A stretch of DNA of 32,298 nucleotides, from assembly GCA_913047725.1 (NCBI GenBank), contig CAJWTH010000010.1, forward strand, positions 1-32,298, written 5' to 3'. Positions 25,873-32,117 of the stretch are shown one piece after another; the first letter of the stretch is position 1; each line of letters starts with the position of its first letter. The notes under the pieces are model-generated. The model did no database searches. It saw only the letters and a program-made list of their open reading frames with translations, and was not told where the DNA came from. The position numbers and the translations under genes are program-made. The DNA comes from an uncultured Planktomarina sp. Its GTDB lineage: Bacteria; Pseudomonadota; Alphaproteobacteria; Rhodobacterales; Rhodobacteraceae.

Positions 25873-26196
25873 TTAACTTTCCTCTTCTTCTGACGCTTGC
25901 GCCATATGCATTTTTTGGACTTCCTCAGCAGTACGCATCATTGTACGAATGCCGGCAGCCAAGCCCACTCCTATAAATAGGATTAGGAAAATTGGCAGTG
26001 TGCCAAATAGCCAATCTAGGCCATACCCAACCCCAAAACCGATAGCGATCCCCGCCACAAGTTCGATGACCATACGCCAGGCCATATTTGCCATGGTGTG
26101 ATGCTCTTGTTTCGCCGGAATGGGTGCATGTTTCCCCCGAACCGTTGCAATTCGGTTTTCAAGATCTTCCAGCTTTTTCGTCTCTGGCGAAGACAC
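25873..26196 (-). CDS. atpI: ATP synthase assembly protein AtpI
   Basis: A 107-residue membrane protein of the AtpI/Atp1 group, which helps c-ring assembly. A charged N-terminus ([21 protein letters not shown]) precedes two membrane helices, [25 protein letters not shown] and [22 protein letters not shown] place the start at the GTG at 26194-26196, which has GGGAG six bases upstream; the longer open frame to 26247 starts at a TTG with no ribosome site. It is the first gene of the F0 operon. The 192-base gap to the divergent ArsR gene must hold the promoter; TTGACT (26249-26254) and TAGGTC (26226-26231) at 17 bases on the minus strand are a weak candidate. Confidence 0.88.
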   Translation of the reverse strand: MSSPETKKLEDLENRIATVRGKHAPIPAKQEHHTMANMAWRMVIELVAGIAIGFGVGYGLDWLFGTLPIFLILFIGVGLAAGIRTMMRTAEEVQKMHMAQASEEEES

Positions 26197-26388
26197 CTTG
26201 AACTCCCATTCATATTTACTGGAACGACCTAATCTGCGGGGTTGCAAGAGTCAATTTGATATTAAATTTTGTAACATACTGTATTTAAGTACTTTAATTT
26301 ATAAATAAATTTCATTCTAATAATAAATCCGGCAATAAGTACGCGGAAGGCCAATTAGAGAATATTCAACCATCTGGTTGACGATTAA

Positions 26389-26739
26389 ATGTGGATCATT
26401 ATCAGTCCTGATATGACAGATGCCCTCGATCAGATATTTTCAGCACTTGCTGATCCAACACGCCGCCAAATTTTAGTAATGCTTCTGGAAGATGATATGG
26501 CCGTTACAGATGTCGCTGAACCATTTGAAATTTCATTGGCAGCAGTTTCGAAGCACCTAGGCATTTTGGCTTCAGCTAAATTAATTCAACAGGAAAGGCG
26601 CGGCCGAGTGAAATGGTGCAAGCTTGACACACAGGCAATGAATATTGCCTGGACTTGGATGCAGGGTTTGGGTCAGTTTGAACATATTGATCTTGATGGG
26701 CTCGAGGCTTTTTTAGAGGAAACCCTAAAAAAGGACTAA
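26389..26739 (+). CDS. ArsR/SmtB-type transcriptional regulator
   Basis: A winged-helix repressor of 116 residues, or 108 if the ATG at 26413 is used. The core is FSALADPTRRQILVMLLEDDMAVTDVAEPFEISLAAVSKHLGILASAKLIQQERRGRVKWCKLD, with the recognition helix ISLAAVSKHLGIL. The cysteine-rich metal site of ArsR/SmtB sensors (ELCVC in the third helix) is absent, so it is probably not a metal sensor but closer to the SdpR/activator-domain-associated group. Such regulators often sit beside an SRPBCC-family gene, but none is here; the neighbours are atpI (divergent) and the ffh leader RNA. Neither possible start has a clear Shine-Dalgarno. Confidence 0.87.
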   Translation: MWIIISPDMTDALDQIFSALADPTRRQILVMLLEDDMAVTDVAEPFEISLAAVSKHLGILASAKLIQQERRGRVKWCKLDTQAMNIAWTWMQGLGQFEHIDLDGLEAFLEETLKKD

Positions 26740-26831
26740 AGGAATATTCTAATACTCGTCATTAAAATATATTAGATTATTATCTCAAAACCCAAAATGT
26801 ATTTGAGCTTACTAGCTTGACTCAGGGACCT

Positions 26832-26936
26832 TGACGGGTGTACTCGCTGTCCATTCCGGAAGCAAAGTTCTTCCGGTCCTCAGGCTTACGCCAGGATCGC
26901 CACCCGTCAGCGCTGAGCGCCCACGGGTGCTTTTTT
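26832..26936 (+). ncRNA. structured RNA upstream of ffh: leader attenuator or small RNA
   Basis: Four helices can be drawn. P1 pairs TGACGGGTG (26832-26840) with CACCCGTCA (26901-26909), nine base pairs. Inside are P2, CCGGAAG/CTTCCGG (26856-26862 with 26870-26876, loop CAAAGTT), and directly next to it P3, TCCT-GGC/GCC-AGGA (26877-26880 and 26883-26885 with 26890-26896, loop TTAC). The 3' strand of P1 also pairs with ACGGGTG (26923-26929) to make a terminator, so P1 and the terminator exclude each other. This layout is that of an attenuated leader; equally, if transcription starts inside, it is an independent small RNA. It lacks the GGAAG-loop core of SRP RNA. I cannot match it to a named family. 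Confidence 0.6.
26901..26936 (+). terminator. strong intrinsic terminator upstream of ffh
   Basis: CACCCGT pairs with ACGGGTG, an internal ca/cc loop follows, then GCGC pairs with GCGC around TGA, and the stem is followed by CTTTTTT. It stands 74 bases before the ffh start. Its 5' arm is shared with the P1 helix described for the upstream structured RNA. Confidence 0.8.
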
Positions 26937-27010
26937 GGTTTTAAGCTTTAGAAAAGTACAGTGACCCTCTGCCGATAGCGGGTTGTAAATAGTAGAAAGT
27001 GGTCTGGTCG

Positions 27011-28513
27011 ATGTTTGAAAATCTATCTGAACGCCTTAGCGGTGTCTTCGACCGGCTAACTAAGCAAGGCACCCTTTCAGAAGATGACGTAAAATCAGCA
27101 CTTCGCGAAGTTCGAGTAGCGCTATTAGAAGCAGATGTTAGTCTTCCAGTTGCACGCGAATTTGTAAAAAAGGTTCAAGACAAAGCTACGGGCTCTGCGG
27201 TAACAAAATCTGTTACACCAGGACAGCAAGTTATTAAAATTGTCCATGACATATTGATTGAAACGCTAAAAGGCGAAGGGGAGTCTGACGACTTAAAAAT
27301 TGACAATCCGCCTGCACCAATTTTGATGGTCGGACTGCAGGGATCAGGGAAAACAACAACAACTGGAAAGTTGGCCAAACGTCTTGTTGACCGAGAAGGC
27401 AAAAAAGTCTTAATGGCTTCCCTCGATATCTATCGACCGGCTGCAATGGAACAATTAGCGATCTTGGGGGGTCAGATTGGCGTAGATACCCTGCCAATTG
27501 TGGCTGGAGAAACAGCCGTCCAAATTGCAAAACGTGCAAAGCAACAGGCGACACTTGGAGGGTATGACGTTTTCATGCTCGATACTGCTGGCCGATCGCA
27601 AATTGACAAAACTTTGATGCAAGAAGTTGAAGACGTACGCGACGCTGTAAAACCCCGTGAGACCCTTCTAGTGGTTGATGGTCTAACAGGCCAAGTCGCC
27701 GTTGAAGTTGCTGAAGAGTTCAATGGTAAAATTGGCATCAGTGGCGTTGTGCTGACACGAATGGATGGCGATGGTCGAGGTGGTGCAGCCTTATCGATGC
27801 GCGCAGTCACTGGCAAACCTATAAAGTTTGTTGGGTCAGGCGAGAAAATGGATGCGCTGGAAACTTTTGAACCTGAGCGGATTGCCGGCCGAATACTAGG
27901 CATGGGCGACATTGTGGCTTTAGTTGAAAAGGCGCAAGAGACACTAGAAGCTGAGCAAGCCGAGCGTATGATGAAACGCTTTCAAAAGGGCATGTTTAAT
28001 ATGAACGACCTAAGAAACCAGCTTGAGCAGATGCAAAAGATGGGCGGCATGCAAGGGCTAATTGGAATGATGCCTGGCATGGCAAAAATGAAAGGTAAAA
28101 TTGAAGACGCTGGGCTAGATGATAGTCTAGTGAAACGCCAAGTCGCACTAATAAGTTCGATGACAAAAAAAGAACGTGCGAACCCTAGTCTGCTGCAAGC
28201 CAGTCGGAAAAAGCGGATTGCAGGCGGTGCTGGCTTAGAAGTTAGCGACCTCAACAAGCTACTGAAGCAACACAGGCAGATGGCTGACATGATGAAAAAA
28301 CTTGGCAAGCGCGGCGGTCTGGGTGCCCTGAAGGGTATGTTCGGGAAAGGTGGTCCAAGTAAAGCTGATCTAGCTGCTGCTCAGGAACAAATAACAAGTG
28401 GTGCTATGGGTGGGATGCCTAAAGGAATGAGCCTTCCAAAGGGAATGGGTGGGTTGTCTGGCCTTGGTAACGGAATGCCTGGTGGATTAAGTGGACTAGG
28501 CAAAAAAAAATGA
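27011..28513 (+). CDS. ffh: signal recognition particle protein Ffh
   Basis: A 500-residue SRP GTPase that binds 4.5S RNA and signal sequences and delivers ribosomes to FtsY. The N domain runs from MFENLSERLSGVFDRL; the G domain has the P-loop GLQGSGKTTTTGKLA (from about residue 108), DTAGR near 190 and TRMDGDGRGGAALS. The C-terminal M domain is rich in methionine (MNDLRNQLEQMQKMGGMQGLIGMMPGM) with the RNA-binding SMTKKERANPSLLQASRKKRIAGGAG segment, and a long Gly/Met-rich tail. The family start is the ATG at 27011; a GTG four codons earlier has no better ribosome site. It opens the ribosomal-protein block and is preceded by a structured leader with a terminator. Confidence 0.96.
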   Translation: MFENLSERLSGVFDRLTKQGTLSEDDVKSALREVRVALLEADVSLPVAREFVKKVQDKATGSAVTKSVTPGQQVIKIVHDILIETLKGEGESDDLKIDNPPAPILMVGLQGSGKTTTTGKLAKRLVDREGKKVLMASLDIYRPAAMEQLAILGGQIGVDTLPIVAGETAVQIAKRAKQQATLGGYDVFMLDTAGRSQIDKTLMQEVEDVRDAVKPRETLLVVDGLTGQVAVEVAEEFNGKIGISGVVLTRMDGDGRGGAALSMRAVTGKPIKFVGSGEKMDALETFEPERIAGRILGMGDIVALVEKAQETLEAEQAERMMKRFQKGMFNMNDLRNQLEQMQKMGGMQGLIGMMPGMAKMKGKIEDAGLDDSLVKRQVALISSMTKKERANPSLLQASRKKRIAGGAGLEVSDLNKLLKQHRQMADMMKKLGKRGGLGALKGMFGKGGPSKADLAAAQEQITSGAMGGMPKGMSLPKGMGGLSGLGNGMPGGLSGLGKKK

Positions 28514-28579
28514 AGAGCTGTATAATTATTTTGAACAAATTCATGAAATCTTCTACCGGCCTAAATTGGAGAAATAAAC

Positions 28580-28876
28580 ATGACTGATAGCGCAACTCGG
28601 GCTGCTGAGTTATTGAAAAGTCACAGAGCCAGTATTGATCGATTAGATGCAGTACTAGTCTACACATTGGGTGAAAGATTTTCGCATACCAATGCTGTGG
28701 GGAAATTAAAGGCTAATCACGACCTACCGGCCTCCGATCCAGACCGTGAGGCAGAACAAATTACCCGTCTAAAAAATCTTGCTCAAGATGCTGATTTAGA
28801 CCCCGAATTCGCTAAAAACTTTTTAAATTTTATAATCAAGGAAGTAATTCACCACCATAAATCTTATCAAGACTAG
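28580..28876 (+). CDS. chorismate mutase (AroQ class)
   Basis: A 98-residue all-helical chorismate mutase that turns chorismate into prephenate for Phe/Tyr synthesis. The AroQ pattern is visible: RASIDRLDAVLVYTLGERFSHTNAVGKLKANHDLPASDPDRE holds the Arg, Lys and Asp-x-x-Arg-Glu active-site residues, and the final helix has FLNFIIKEVIHHHKSYQD. GGAG lies about eight bases before the ATG. It is placed between ffh (66 bases upstream) and rpsP (46 bases downstream), a gene order known from this order of bacteria and without obvious metabolic logic. Confidence 0.9.
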   Translation: MTDSATRAAELLKSHRASIDRLDAVLVYTLGERFSHTNAVGKLKANHDLPASDPDREAEQITRLKNLAQDADLDPEFAKNFLNFIIKEVIHHHKSYQD

Positions 28877-28897
28877 AATGTTGTAATCAGCATTCTA
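28874..28897 (+). other. hairpin in the rpsP leader
   Basis: TAGAATGTTG (28874-28883) and CAGCATTCTA (28888-28897) form a ten-pair stem with one T-G pair and a TAAT loop. It starts at the chorismate mutase stop codon and ends about 14 bases before the rpsP ribosome site (AAGGAG). No T-run follows, so it is not a terminator. It could be a processing or stability element, or a site for translational control of S16. Confidence 0.6.
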
Positions 28898-28922
28898 TCT
28901 GCCATTTTCAAGGAGAATAATA

Positions 28923-29489
28923 ATGGCTATGAAAATCCGTTTGGCCCGTGCTGGGTCCAAGAAGCGCCCATTCTACCGTGTTGTAGCTGCTGACAGTCGC
29001 ATGCCACGAGATGGCCGTTTTATCGAAAAGTTAGGTACATATAATCCGTTACTGGCTAAAGATAGCGAAGAGCGTGTTAAAATGGATATGGATCGGGTTC
29101 AGTATTGGCTAGGTCAAGGAGCTCAACCAACAGACCGCGTTGCTCGTATGTTAGAAGCAGCAGGCGTGTTGCCTGCAAAAGAACGAAACAATCCAAATAA
29201 AGCAAAACCAGGCAAGAAAGCGGTGGAGCGATCTGAAGAAAAGGCTGCAAAATTAGCAGCACCTGCTGAAGAAGCCGTTGTTGAAGAAGCACCTGCTGAA
29301 GAGGCACCTGCTGCTGAAGAAGCCGTTGTTGAAGAGGCACCTGCTGCTGAAGAAGCCGTTGTTGAAGAGGCACCTGCTGCTGAAGAAGCCGTTGCTGAAG
29401 AGGCACCTGCTGCTGAAGAAGCCGTTGTTGAAGAGGCACCTGCTGCTGAAGAAGCCGTTGCTGAAGAGGCATCTGCTGAAAAAAAGTAA
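28923..29489 (+). CDS. rpsP: 30S ribosomal protein S16 with a long repetitive tail
   Basis: S16 is required for assembly of the 30S body. Residues 1 to about 83 are the ordinary protein ([51 protein letters not shown]). A basic linker rich in Lys follows (about 85-112), and then an acidic tail from residue 116 to 188 built from an 11-residue unit, [11 protein letters not shown] and variants. Total length is 188, about twice a minimal S16; tails on S16 are common in alphaproteobacteria but vary a lot. AAGGAG lies about eight bases before the ATG. A strong terminator follows the gene. Confidence 0.96.
   Translation: MAMKIRLARAGSKKRPFYRVVAADSRMPRDGRFIEKLGTYNPLLAKDSEERVKMDMDRVQYWLGQGAQPTDRVARMLEAAGVLPAKERNNPNKAKPGKKAVERSEEKAAKLAAPAEEAVVEEAPAEEAPAAEEAVVEEAPAAEEAVVEEAPAAEEAVAEEAPAAEEAVVEEAPAAEEAVAEEASAEKK
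29268..29480 (+). repeat. 33-bp in-frame tandem repeat in rpsP
   Basis: Four near-identical 33-bp units (29316-29348, 29349-29381, 29382-29414, 29415-29447) and a divergent fifth (29448-29480) each begin GAAGAAGCCGTTG. An earlier partial unit (29268-29297) plus an 18-bp insertion precede them. Units differ mainly by GTT/GCT in the fifth codon (Val/Ala). Near-identity at the DNA level suggests recent expansion or slippage. The repeats also create long spurious ORFs in the other frames. Confidence 0.92.
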
Positions 29490-29556
29490 TTACCAAAGAC
29501 ACATAAATATAATCAGGGATTTAGCCGTTTATCGACAAACTTTGCCCTGAAAAAAT

Positions 29557-29584
29557 AAAAACCCCACCGTGATGGTGGGGTTTT
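29557..29584 (+). terminator. intrinsic terminator after rpsP
   Basis: ACCCCACC (29561-29568) pairs with GGTGGGGT (29574-29581) around a GTGAT loop, flanked by A and T runs, so the stem can lengthen and the element may work in both directions. It separates rpsP from the 48-residue ORF, rimM and trmD. Confidence 0.88.
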
Positions 29585-29615
29585 CCATTTTGAACTTTCC
29601 CTTTATGAATGATGT

Positions 29616-29762
29616 ATGTTGAAACGGCCTTTTCGTTCTGTAATGCTTATTGGAGTTTGCTTCCTGATTGGATTTTTCTATGCTCGCAATCAAGCCTCGA
29701 CAAACTGTGCCGATGATGGCGGTGAAATGAAAAATGGCTACTGCATAGGAATAATGAAATGA
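29616..29762 (+). CDS. small single-pass membrane or exported protein, 48 residues
   Basis: A short ORF between the rpsP terminator and rimM. It begins MLKRPFRSV, has one hydrophobic helix (MLIGVCFLIGFFYA, about residues 10-23) and a polar tail NCADDGGEMKNGYCIGIMK with two cysteines (31 and 43) that could form a disulfide in the periplasm. Its stop overlaps the rimM start as ATGA (29759-29762), the same coupling used between rimM and trmD, which is the best evidence that it is translated. I recall similar small hypothetical proteins with a C-x(n)-GG-x(n)-C tail at this locus in related bacteria, but cannot verify this. No clear Shine-Dalgarno is seen. Function unknown. Confidence 0.65.
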   Translation: MLKRPFRSVMLIGVCFLIGFFYARNQASTNCADDGGEMKNGYCIGIMK

Positions 29763-30262
29763 GTGAGTTGGTTTGTGTTGGATCTATTGCTGGGGCCTTT
29801 GGAGTACGAGGTGAGTTGCGAGTGAAAAGCTTTTGTGCCAATCCAACTGACTTAGAAAAATATAATCCACTATTAACAGAGGATGGCAAAAAAAGCTTTG
29901 ACCTCTCACTTATTGGACAGGTTAAAAATGGGTTTTCTGCACGCGTGGTTGGCGTCAACTCAAAAGACGAGGCAGATTCATTGCGCGGAACATCTTTGTT
30001 TACCGAACGTGAAAGCCTGCCAGCCCTCCCGACAGATGAATTTTACTATTCAGACCTTATCGGCATGCAAGTCGCTGATACAGGTGGTTCCATACTCGGA
30101 AAAGTTAGATCGATAATGAATCATGGAGCGGATGATTTACTTGAAATAACAGTAGAGGGGGCATCTGATACAGCATTGGTTCCATTCACAAAAGCAGTTG
30201 TACCTACTGTTGATTTGGCCTCTGGCCGTATCGTGATTGATCCACCAGAAGGACTGCTATGA
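29759..30262 (+). CDS. rimM: ribosome maturation factor RimM
   Basis: A 167-residue 30S maturation factor that binds S19 and helps process the 16S 3' domain. The N-terminal RimM domain starts VCVGSIAGAFGVRGELRVKSF, and the C-terminal PRC-barrel contains DEFYYSDLIGMQVADTGGSILGKV and LVPFTKAVVPTVDLASGRIVIDPPEGLL, the usual ending. It overlaps the upstream small ORF and the downstream trmD gene by four bases each, so the three are probably translated in series from one message. Confidence 0.95.
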   Translation: MSELVCVGSIAGAFGVRGELRVKSFCANPTDLEKYNPLLTEDGKKSFDLSLIGQVKNGFSARVVGVNSKDEADSLRGTSLFTERESLPALPTDEFYYSDLIGMQVADTGGSILGKVRSIMNHGADDLLEITVEGASDTALVPFTKAVVPTVDLASGRIVIDPPEGLL

Positions 30263-31047
30263 AGAAAGAAAATTTATCTCATGGAAGAAAATCGATACGT
30301 GCTAACATCAAGCCAAGAGCACTGATCGAGGAACAACCAAATTTAATAGGGGTTTGGCGGGCAGATATAATTACTCTCTTCCCTGATGTCTTTCCAGGTA
30401 TTTTAGGTTCTTCACTAACAGGCAAAGCACTTAAAGATGGAAAATGGCAGCTGCACACACATGACCTTCGTTCTTACGGCATCGGAAAACATCGCAGTGT
30501 AGATGATACACCCGCGGGTGGTGGTGCAGGCATGGTGATGCGGGCAGACGTGATTGGACGCGCACTCTCTGACGTCTCTCAACGTAGGGAACCCTGTCCA
30601 ATTATTTATATGTCGCCACGAGGAAAACCACTGGTGCAAGGGAAAGCCAAGAAAATGGTAGAAGGCTCTGGAGCTATAATCTTGTGTGGACGTTTCGAAG
30701 GTATCGACCAGAGAGTTATTGATCATTTCCAAATTGAAGAGGTGAGCATTGGTGATTACGTACTTTCTGGTGGTGAGCTCGCAGCACAGGTTATGTTGGA
30801 CGCAATAGTGCGTCTAATCCCAGGAGTATTAGGAAATCATGAAAGCACTGAAGAAGAAAGTTTTTCAAATGGTCTCCTTGAATATCCCCAATATACGAGA
30901 CCATCGGTTTGGGAAGGGTGGGAAATTCCCAAAGTTTTAATGTCCGGAGATCATGGGAAGGTGGCCTCGTGGAAAAAAGCCCAGTCAGAAGTGCTCACAC
31001 GGGATCTTCGACCAGACCTATGGGGTAAATATGAACCCCAAGATTGA
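30259..31047 (+). CDS. trmD: tRNA (guanine-N1-)-methyltransferase TrmD
   Basis: A 262-residue SPOUT-class enzyme that makes m1G37 in tRNAs and prevents frameshifting. The catalytic domain begins at about residue 34 (WRADIITLFPDVFPGILG). PAGGGAGMVMRADV, IYMSPRGKPL, LCGRFEGIDQRV and SIGDYVLSGGELA form the trefoil-knot SAM site. The first 33 residues (with SHGRKSIRANIKPRALIEEQPNLIGVW) are an extension absent from the E. coli protein but, as far as I recall, regular in Rhodobacterales. It overlaps rimM by four bases. The 270 bases after it hold the rplS leader. Confidence 0.95.
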   Translation: MKKENLSHGRKSIRANIKPRALIEEQPNLIGVWRADIITLFPDVFPGILGSSLTGKALKDGKWQLHTHDLRSYGIGKHRSVDDTPAGGGAGMVMRADVIGRALSDVSQRREPCPIIYMSPRGKPLVQGKAKKMVEGSGAIILCGRFEGIDQRVIDHFQIEEVSIGDYVLSGGELAAQVMLDAIVRLIPGVLGNHESTEEESFSNGLLEYPQYTRPSVWEGWEIPKVLMSGDHGKVASWKKAQSEVLTRDLRPDLWGKYEPQD

Positions 31048-31226
31048 GCACAAGTCAGTGCTTGCTTAAAAGTCAATCGAGAAATATACGGCACCTGCCG
31101 GTCCAGCGATGGATTCGGAAAGCCTTGCGTCAGTGTCACTAATCCTAAGCGATGGTCTTTTCTTCGGGACGAGCGGATATATTGGCAAGAAGTGAGGTAT
31201 AAAATAAATACGACCTAAACTCTCGC

Positions 31227-31297
31227 GGGCACCTAGGTGTACCCGGAAGAAGGCATAGAGCGATTTGGTAGTAGAGAACTTCGTGGAAAAACCACGA
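31227..31297 (+). promoter_or_regulatory. structured rplS leader
   Basis: Within the 270-base gap between trmD and rplS two hairpins stand out. The first (31226-31245) pairs CGGG with CCCG and CAC with GTG around CTAG with a TA bulge. The second (31281-31297) is TCGTGG/CCACGA with an A5 loop and ends 10 bases before the AAAAGGAG ribosome site. A small CGGC/GCCG hairpin (31089-31100) lies closer to trmD. No terminator follows trmD. Control of L19 synthesis is inferred from position. Confidence 0.45.
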
Positions 31298-31317
31298 GCA
31301 ATAAAAGGAGCTATCAG

Positions 31318-31689
31318 ATGAATCTGATCGCACAGTTAGAGGCGGAACAAATTGCTGCCCTTGGAAAAGACATACCCGATTTTAAAGCCGGTGATAATAT
31401 CCGCGTTGGTTACAAAGTAATCGAAGGCTCACGGAGCCGTATACAGAACTATGAGGGCGTCTGCATTGCTCGTAATAATGGTTCAGGAATTGCTGGTTCG
31501 TTTACGGTTCGTAAGATATCATTCGGTGAAGGTGTGGAGCGTGTCTTTCCACTGCACTCCACTAGTATCGACAGCATAACCGTTGTGCGTAGAGGGCGCG
31601 TTCGCCGGGCGAAACTGTACTACCTCAGAGAGCGCCGTGGTAAATCCGCGCGTATATCAGAACAAACTAACTATAAACCTAAGTCTTAG
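31318..31689 (+). CDS. rplS: 50S ribosomal protein L19
   Basis: A 123-residue L19, located at the subunit interface. [34 protein letters not shown] and [40 protein letters not shown] are close to the family pattern, followed by the basic [33 protein letters not shown] lies seven bases before the ATG at 31318; the open frame upstream to 31237 is leader. rpmE follows by 11 bases. Confidence 0.96.
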   Translation: MNLIAQLEAEQIAALGKDIPDFKAGDNIRVGYKVIEGSRSRIQNYEGVCIARNNGSGIAGSFTVRKISFGEGVERVFPLHSTSIDSITVVRRGRVRRAKLYYLRERRGKSARISEQTNYKPKS

Positions 31690-31700
31690 GGAGCGGTCAT

Positions 31701-31922
31701 ATGAAAAAAGATACCCATCCAGATTATCATTTCATTAACGTAAAAATGACTAATGGTGATATTGTCCAAATGCGATCAACATACGGCGCAGAAGGCGATC
31801 AATTGGCATTGGACATAGATCCATCAGTACATCCGGCCTGGACTGGTGGAGGCTCACGATTAATGGATACAGGTGGTCGCGTATCAAAGTTTAAGAAGAA
31901 ATATGAAGGTCTAGGCTTCTAA
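31701..31922 (+). CDS. rpmE: 50S ribosomal protein L31
   Basis: A 73-residue L31. The pattern [29 protein letters not shown] and [30 protein letters not shown] is the zinc-independent form: the four zinc-ligand cysteines are absent (there is no Cys at all). GGGAG lies seven bases before the ATG. It is followed by an intrinsic terminator, closing the transcript that carries rplS. Confidence 0.95.
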   Translation: MKKDTHPDYHFINVKMTNGDIVQMRSTYGAEGDQLALDIDPSVHPAWTGGGSRLMDTGGRVSKFKKKYEGLGF

Positions 31923-31948
31923 ATAATTGGATTTTATGTTTTTGGAAA

Positions 31949-31978
31949 AGGCCGGACCTCTAGGACCGGTCTTTTTTT
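31949..31978 (+). terminator. intrinsic terminator after rpmE
   Basis: AGGCCGGACC pairs with GGACCGGTCT (one A-A mismatch, one G-T pair) around a TCTA loop, followed directly by a run of seven T. It closes the rplS-rpmE transcript 27 bases after the rpmE stop. Confidence 0.9.
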
Positions 31979-32029
31979 ATTCCCAAGATTATTAATTAAT
32001 AACAACATTAAGTAATTTATTTAGGATTA

Positions 32030-32052
32030 ATTAGCCAATACTAATGGCTAAT
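32030..32052. repeat. 8-bp inverted repeat upstream of mipZ
   Basis: ATTAGCCA and TGGCTAAT are exact inverted complements with seven bases between, in the AT-rich 140-base region between the rpmE terminator and mipZ, 65 bases before the likely mipZ start. There is no T-run, so an operator is more likely than a terminator, but no regulator can be named. Confidence 0.4.
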
Positions 32053-32117
32053 AGTGTCAAAAATATCATGCTAAATATCTAATATAAACAAAAAAATAAT
32101 AAAAAAGGCAGGCATTG

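Noticed and set aside
26820-26936. SRP (4.5S) RNA gene beside ffh
   Set aside because: The conserved GGAAG-loop domain with its AGCA/CAGG internal loop is not present; the only CCGGAAG here is one arm of a simple hairpin.
29268-29480. Possible CRISPR array
   Set aside because: The 33-bp units are contiguous with no spacers and lie in frame inside rpsP.
29077-29550. Long Leu/Gln-rich and Leu/Lys-rich ORFs overlapping rpsP on both strands
   Set aside because: They arise from the 33-bp repeat of rpsP read in other frames and have no ribosome site or family pattern.
31992-32011. CtrA box (TTAA-N7-TTAA) upstream of mipZ
   Set aside because: The closest pair of TTAA words is separated by eight bases, not seven, in DNA so AT-rich that such pairs are expected by chance.
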